Positions 30,467-34,217 of a DNA stretch of 34,217 nucleotides are shown here, one piece after another. The stretch comes from Acidimicrobiia bacterium (lineage in GTDB: Bacteria > Actinomycetota > Acidimicrobiia > Acidimicrobiales > SKKL01). The position numbers and the translations under genes are program-made. The notes under the pieces were generated by a model that made no database searches, was not told where the DNA came from, and worked only from the letters and a program-made list of their open reading frames with translations. The stretch lies in NCBI GenBank assembly GCA_016649895.1, contig JAENWR010000031.1, forward strand, positions 1 through 34,217, written 5' to 3'. Positions within the stretch are counted from its first letter, which is position 1. Each line of letters starts with the position of its first letter.

Positions 30467-31108
30467 TCAGGTGACCTCAGGCGTACCGAAGGCGGCGCGG
30501 AACACGGCGACGACGCGTTCGACCGCCTGGTCGGGGTCGGTGTCGAGGCCCAGTACGGGGTCGAGTCCGGGCATGTTGGCGGCGAGCGCCAGGTGCGAGA
30601 GCACGAGCAGCAGGAGGGCGAGGCAGGCGTCGAGGTCGGCATCGGCCCGCAGTGCTCCGACCTGCACGCCGTGGTCGATGGTGCGGCGGAGGCTGCGGAG
30701 GTAGTGCCGGTTGACGACCTCGCGCACGGCAACCCGCGTGTCGGGATCGAGCTCGAGGTTCACCGCCGCGGTGAGGGCGAGGTCGGCGGGGTGGTTGCGG
30801 AAGTGGCCGACCCATGCGGTGAGCATGGCGGTGAACGCCCCGAAGAAGTCGTCGGCCCACGGCAGCGGTGCGCTGTGCTTCGCCATGGCGGCGCCGATTC
30901 GCAGGCTGGCCAGCTCGCTGAGGTAGGCGAACAGGCCGAGCTTGTCGTCGAAGTACTGGAAGAGGCTGCCCTTGGCCACGCCGGCCTCGCGGGCGATCAC
31001 GTTGAGGCTGCCGCGCGAGAAGCCCTTGGCGGCGAACTCCGCCTCGGCGGCGGCGACGATGGCGTCGCGCCGAGCGGCCGGGAGCCGCTCCCACGTGGCG
31101 GTGGGCAT
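30467..31108 (-). CDS. TetR-family transcriptional regulator
   Basis: This 213-residue protein has the TetR N-terminal helix-turn-helix: RRDAIVAAAEAEFAAKGFSRGSLNVIAREAGVAKGSLFQYFDDKLGLFAYL. A helical ligand domain follows. ATG at 31108 overlaps the stop of the BVMO gene by one base (TGATG), so both come from one transcript. It is probably the local regulator of the BVMO gene; the tandem palindrome before that gene is a candidate binding site. The ligand is unknown, possibly the BVMO substrate. Confidence 0.92.
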   Translation of the reverse strand: MPTATWERLPAARRDAIVAAAEAEFAAKGFSRGSLNVIAREAGVAKGSLFQYFDDKLGLFAYLSELASLRIGAAMAKHSAPLPWADDFFGAFTAMLTAWVGHFRNHPADLALTAAVNLELDPDTRVAVREVVNRHYLRSLRRTIDHGVQVGALRADADLDACLALLLLVLSHLALAANMPGLDPVLGLDTDPDQAVERVVAVFRAAFGTPEVT

Positions 31109-33027
31109 CAGAGCAGCTCGAAGTCGTCGAGGTTGGGCTCGCGGGTCTGCTGCCAGTACTCGAGCAGGCTGAAGGGCCAGTTCTGTGCCGTGCGTCCGCT
31201 GGCGTTCTTGTACCAGGAGCTCACCGACGAGACCCCCCACGCCATCCGCAGGTTCTCGGCATCGACCCGCTCGTTGTAGGCGTCGTGCACCTCGACCTTG
31301 GGCTCGATGGCGGCGATGTCGCGCTCGAGCAGCGCCTTGATGCAGCCGAGGATGTAGTGCACGCCGCACTCGGAGAAGTAGATGATGCTGCCGTTGGCCA
31401 CGATGTTGGTGTTGGGGCCGTAGAGCATGAAGAAGTTGGGGAAGTCGGGCAGGGTGATGCCGAGGTAGGCGCGGGCGTCGCCGCCCCAGGTCTCGTGCAG
31501 GTCGCGGCCCTGGCGGCCGGTCACCTTCATGGGGGTGAGGAAGTCGGATGCGGCGAAGCCGGTGCCGTAGATGATCACGTCGGCGTCGTGTTGCTCGCCA
31601 TCCGCGGTGTGCACCCCGTCGGGGGTCACCTCGGAGATGTGTTCGGTGACGAGCTCGACGTCGTCGCGCCGCAGCGTGGCGGCCCAGGTGCCGTCGTCGA
31701 GGATGAACCGCTTGGCGAACGGCGGGTACTGCGGCACCACCTTGGCGAGCAGCTCGGGATCATCGCCGAACTGCTGGTTGAGGTAGCCGGTGAGGTACTC
31801 GCGGATCATCTCGTTGCCGGCGCCCACCGACCGCTCGTCGCCGTCCCAACCCTCGTCGACCCTGGCCATCGGCATCATGCCCTCGACGTTGCGCCAGAAG
31901 GTCCAGAAGCGACTCCAGTGGGTGTAGCCCGGCACGTTGCGGCGGAGCCACCCCACCTCGTCGCCGATGCGCTGGGTGTACTGGGGCGAAGGGATGAACC
32001 ACGCGGGCGTCCGCTGGAAGATCGTGAGGTGGGCGGCGTCGTCGGCGACGCGCGGGATGAACTGGACGGCGCTGGCGCCGGTGCCGATGACCGCCACGCG
32101 CTTCCCCGTGAGGTCGATCGACGGATCCCATCTCGCCGAGTGGAACGCCGGGCCCTCGAAGCGCTCGACGCCGGCGATGGCGGGCAGATTTGGTCGGTTC
32201 AGCTGACCGACGGCGCTGATGACCGCCTGCGCCTCGATCGCCTCCTCGGTGCCGTCGGCGCGACGCACCTGCACGGCCCAGGTGGCGGCATGGTCGTCGA
32301 ACGCCATCGACGTGACCTCGGTGTCGAACTGCACGAGCGAGCGGATCTCGTTGCTGTCGGCCACGCCCCGGAAGTAGTCGAGGAGCACCTGCTGGCTGGA
32401 GTAGTGCTCGGGCCAGTCGTCGCGCTGGGCGAACGAGTAGCTGTAGAAGAGGTTGGACACGTCGACCCGGCAGCCCGGGTAGGTGTTCTCGAACCAGGTG
32501 CCGCCCACGTCGCTGTTCTTCTCGAGCACCACGACGTCGAGCCCGGCCTGGCGGCAGCGGTGGGCGGCGGCGAGCCCCGACATGCCGGCGCCCACGATGG
32601 CGACGGTGAAGGGACGCTCGGGCGCAAGCGCGTCCTTGCTCCACTGGGGCTGGCGCAGGTCGTCGCCGATGCCGAGCTCCTCGCGCAGGAGTTCGAGGTA
32701 GTCGTCGATCGGCGCGCCGCCAGCGGCCCACTCGAGCAGGGTGCGCAACGTGTCGACGTCGGGCGCCGCAGCCTGCGGTGCGTCGGTGTCGCGCAGGCGG
32801 ACGAGTGCGCCGAACGCCAGCGCCCGAGCCTCGGCGCGCTCGTCGTCAGACAACCCCCACGTGGGGTCGAGCATCGCCGTGGTGCGCGGACGCAGGTGGT
32901 CGGGTATGAGCGTCAGGTCGCCCAGCGCCGCGGCGAGCGCTGGTAGCAGTGCCGGCACGTCGGCATGTTCGAGCGCCGCCCGCACGCCCTCGTCGTCGGT
33001 GTTGGCGAGATCGCGGTCGAAAGCCAT
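31108..33027 (-). CDS. Baeyer-Villiger monooxygenase, HAPMO-like with N-terminal extension
   Basis: This 639-residue FAD/NADPH monooxygenase has a helical extension of about 135 residues before the FAD fold (AIVGAGMSGLAAAHRC). The order then is GGTWFENTYPGCRVD, the BVMO fingerprint FEGPAFHSARWD, the NADPH fold VAVIGTGASAVQFIPRV, and ADVIIYGTGF. Both the extension and the length match 4-hydroxyacetophenone monooxygenase (HAPMO)-type enzymes, which turn aryl ketones into esters. The substrate here is not known. ATG at 33027 has AGGGGGAA upstream; an earlier in-frame ATG (33087) would place part of the operator inside the coding region. A TetR gene is coupled downstream. Confidence 0.9.
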   Translation of the reverse strand: MAFDRDLANTDDEGVRAALEHADVPALLPALAAALGDLTLIPDHLRPRTTAMLDPTWGLSDDERAEARALAFGALVRLRDTDAPQAAAPDVDTLRTLLEWAAGGAPIDDYLELLREELGIGDDLRQPQWSKDALAPERPFTVAIVGAGMSGLAAAHRCRQAGLDVVVLEKNSDVGGTWFENTYPGCRVDVSNLFYSYSFAQRDDWPEHYSSQQVLLDYFRGVADSNEIRSLVQFDTEVTSMAFDDHAATWAVQVRRADGTEEAIEAQAVISAVGQLNRPNLPAIAGVERFEGPAFHSARWDPSIDLTGKRVAVIGTGASAVQFIPRVADDAAHLTIFQRTPAWFIPSPQYTQRIGDEVGWLRRNVPGYTHWSRFWTFWRNVEGMMPMARVDEGWDGDERSVGAGNEMIREYLTGYLNQQFGDDPELLAKVVPQYPPFAKRFILDDGTWAATLRRDDVELVTEHISEVTPDGVHTADGEQHDADVIIYGTGFAASDFLTPMKVTGRQGRDLHETWGGDARAYLGITLPDFPNFFMLYGPNTNIVANGSIIYFSECGVHYILGCIKALLERDIAAIEPKVEVHDAYNERVDAENLRMAWGVSSVSSWYKNASGRTAQNWPFSLLEYWQQTREPNLDDFELL

Positions 33028-33056
33028 GGTGCCAGTTCCCCCTGGTGCGTCCGGCG

Positions 33057-33088
33057 CATGACCGGTGGTCATGTGACCGGTGGTCACA
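33057..33088 (-). promoter_or_regulatory. Two tandem palindromes upstream of the BVMO-tetR operon
   Basis: On the minus strand, TGTGACC-ACC-GGTCACA and CATGACC-ACC-GGTCATG are two perfect 7-bp inverted repeats, each 17 bp, with a 15-bp period and 2-bp overlap. They end 29 nt before the ATG. Such duplicated sites suit cooperative repressor dimers, most likely the TetR protein encoded after the BVMO. The first also resembles a CRP site but with 7 rather than 6 central bases; a Crp/Fnr gene lies just upstream. Confidence 0.75.
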
Positions 33089-33114
33089 TTAGTGGTGCGA
33101 GGACCGTCGCGTCG

Positions 33115-33864
33115 TCAGATGGTCGCGACCTGCTCGAGAGCGGCGAGATCGCGCACCGTGACCCAGCGGCGTCCGGTGTCGATCAGTCCGTCGCGCTTCA
33201 GGCGGGCGAGGGTGCGGCTCACGCTCTCGCTCGCGGTGCCGGTGAGCGCCGCGAGGTCGTCGCGCGACAACGGCAGGTCGAGAAGGATCGTGCCACCGGC
33301 GCGCCGCACACCGGTGCGGGCGGCGAGCATGACGAGGGCGGCCGCCACCCGCTGCTCGGCGGTGGCTGCGGCAAGGGCATAGGCCTGCGAGCGCGATCCT
33401 TCGAGGCGTCGGGCCATCACCCCCAGGCCGGCCCGGGCCACGCTCGGGTGGTGGTCGAGGATGTCGTCGAAGGCGTCGATGTCGAGGCTCAGCACGCACA
33501 GCGGGGTGAGGGCCCACACCGAGTCGGTGTAGGCGTCGGAGCCGAGGACCGGCAGGGCCCCGAAGTGGTCGCCCGGGAGCAGGACGTCGAGCAGGACCTC
33601 GACCCCATCGAGGGTCGACCGGGTGAGCTTGGCGCTGCCCGTGGCGACCACGAAGAGCCGACGGGCTGGCTGGCCGGCGAGATGCACGGCGTTGCCCGCG
33701 TCGAAGTCCTCCACCCGGCAGTGACGGTCGATGTCGACGATCTCGTCGGCGGTGAGATCCCTGAAGAACGCGACGTGCGCCAACACGTGTTGGCGCACGT
33801 CGGGGGTACACACATGGGGGTCGTTCGACTCGATCGTCAGCGGTGTGCGTCGGCGGGTTGCCAT
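33115..33864 (-). CDS. Crp/Fnr-family transcriptional regulator
   Basis: This 249-residue protein has an N-terminal cyclic-nucleotide-binding-like beta barrel (VEDFDAGNAVHLAGQPARRLFVVATGSAKL, LLPGDHFGALPVLG), a dimerisation helix (PSVARAGLGVMARRLEG), and a C-terminal winged helix with LSRDDLAALTGTASESVSRTLARLKRDGLI. The FNR-type Cys cluster is absent (one Cys near residue 19). The ligand loop is not a clear cAMP-binding one. ATG at 33864 is used; GTG at 33873 is an alternative. It overlaps the end of the P-type ATPase gene by 28 nt, so it is co-transcribed with it. It may respond to metal or redox state. Confidence 0.9.
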   Translation of the reverse strand: MATRRRTPLTIESNDPHVCTPDVRQHVLAHVAFFRDLTADEIVDIDRHCRVEDFDAGNAVHLAGQPARRLFVVATGSAKLTRSTLDGVEVLLDVLLPGDHFGALPVLGSDAYTDSVWALTPLCVLSLDIDAFDDILDHHPSVARAGLGVMARRLEGSRSQAYALAAATAEQRVAAALVMLAARTGVRRAGGTILLDLPLSRDDLAALTGTASESVSRTLARLKRDGLIDTGRRWVTVRDLAALEQVATI

Positions 33865-34217
33865 GTGCGCCACCGTATCGAGCGGCTCCGCACCGATGGC
33901 GTGCGATGGCGGAGCAGCCGCACGGCGTTGAGCACCACGACCACGACCGACACCTGGTGCACGAGCATGCCAGCGGCCATCATCACCGACCCAGCGAGCA
34001 CGCCGGCCAGCAGCGCGCTCACGGTGAAGAGCGCCACGGCGACGTTCTGGCGCACCACCCTGGTGGTGCGGCGTGACAGCTCGATGGCGTCGGCCACCCG
34101 GACGATGCTGCCCGACATCACGGCCACGTCGGCAGTCTCGACCGCGACCGCGGTGGCCCCGCCGCCGAGCGACATGCCGACATCGGCGGTGGCGAGGGCG
34201 GGCGCATCGTTGACGCC
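33837..34217 (-). CDS. Heavy-metal P-type ATPase, C-terminal end only
   Basis: The window ends inside a P1B-type ATPase gene; the last 126 residues are present. The hinge motif GVNDAPALATADVGMSLGGGA, which follows the nucleotide-binding domain, comes first. ADAIELSRRTTRVVRQN and two final membrane segments (VALFTVSALLAGVLAGS and GMLVHQVSVVVVVLNAVRLL) follow. The last-membrane pattern with GMLVHQ..VVVVLNAVRLL resembles metal exporters of the CtpC/ZntA-CadA sort. The metal cannot be told. The final 30 residues are Arg-rich and overlap the Crp/Fnr gene start. Confidence 0.9.
   Translation of the reverse strand, partial: GVNDAPALATADVGMSLGGGATAVAVETADVAVMSGSIVRVADAIELSRRTTRVVRQNVAVALFTVSALLAGVLAGSVMMAAGMLVHQVSVVVVVLNAVRLLRHRTPSVRSRSIRWRTWQPADAHR

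Noticed and set aside
33028..33087. Extended BVMO start at 33087, with a repeated MTTGH at the N-terminus
   Set aside because: The repeated residues come from the tandem palindrome; ATG 33027 has a good ribosome-binding site.

Overview
The window is very GC-rich, densely packed DNA with strong G/C bias at third codon positions. It most likely comes from an actinobacterium. A mycothiol S-conjugate amidase (Mca) and a relative of the mycothiol-dependent reductase Rv2466c point to Actinomycetota. A decayed DUF222/13E12-type HNH gene, a secreted DUF4214 protein and three different Baeyer-Villiger/flavin monooxygenases fit Acidimicrobiia (Ilumatobacter/Iamia-like), but that narrower placement is inference. 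No rRNA, tRNA, CRISPR array or intact insertion sequence was seen.

Layout. 1-1.7 kb: end of a thiolase, a membrane-anchored thermonuclease and a ChbG/YdjC-like deacetylase. 1.7-4.7 kb (minus): mca translationally coupled to a small SCP2-like protein, a multiply frameshifted DUF222 gene with an SOS-box-like palindrome in front, and a small lipoprotein. 4.7-8.2 kb: an Rv2466c-like protein; a minus-strand pair made of a 56-residue acidic peptide (two 21-residue tandem repeats) and a JmjC/cupin oxygenase; a divergent alpha/beta hydrolase; and an ArsR + AHSA1-like pair. 8.3-17.5 kb (plus): an EthA-like monooxygenase with its own operator, a secreted DUF4214 protein, 1-Cys peroxiredoxin + sulfite reductase behind two palindromes, and an operon of amidase, BVMO and phosphoesterase. 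17.5-24.3 kb: a membrane protein, a SulP transporter, a tiny hydrophobic protein, an AI-2E family permease and PEP carboxylase. 24.4-30.4 kb: a frameshifted lipoprotein, a VanY-type peptidase, a membrane EAL protein, a CaCA-type exchanger, thioredoxin, a frameshifted Spo0M-like gene and an AlkZ-like remnant. 30.4-34.2 kb (minus): P-type ATPase end, Crp/Fnr regulator, a tandem-palindrome operator, a HAPMO-like BVMO and a TetR regulator.

How it works together. Several units concern oxidative and thiol metabolism (peroxiredoxin with sulfite reductase, Mca, Rv2466c-like protein, thioredoxin). Others concern oxidation and hydrolysis of ketones, esters or amides (three BVMOs, amidase, hydrolases), each with its own local operator-like palindromes. 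The best candidate for an undescribed system is the repeat peptide followed 13 nt later by a JmjC/cupin oxygenase. It looks like a modified-peptide (RiPP-like) or dedicated substrate-hydroxylase pair. At least four genes carry frameshifts or deletions while long neighbours are intact, so either real decay or local sequence errors must be considered.
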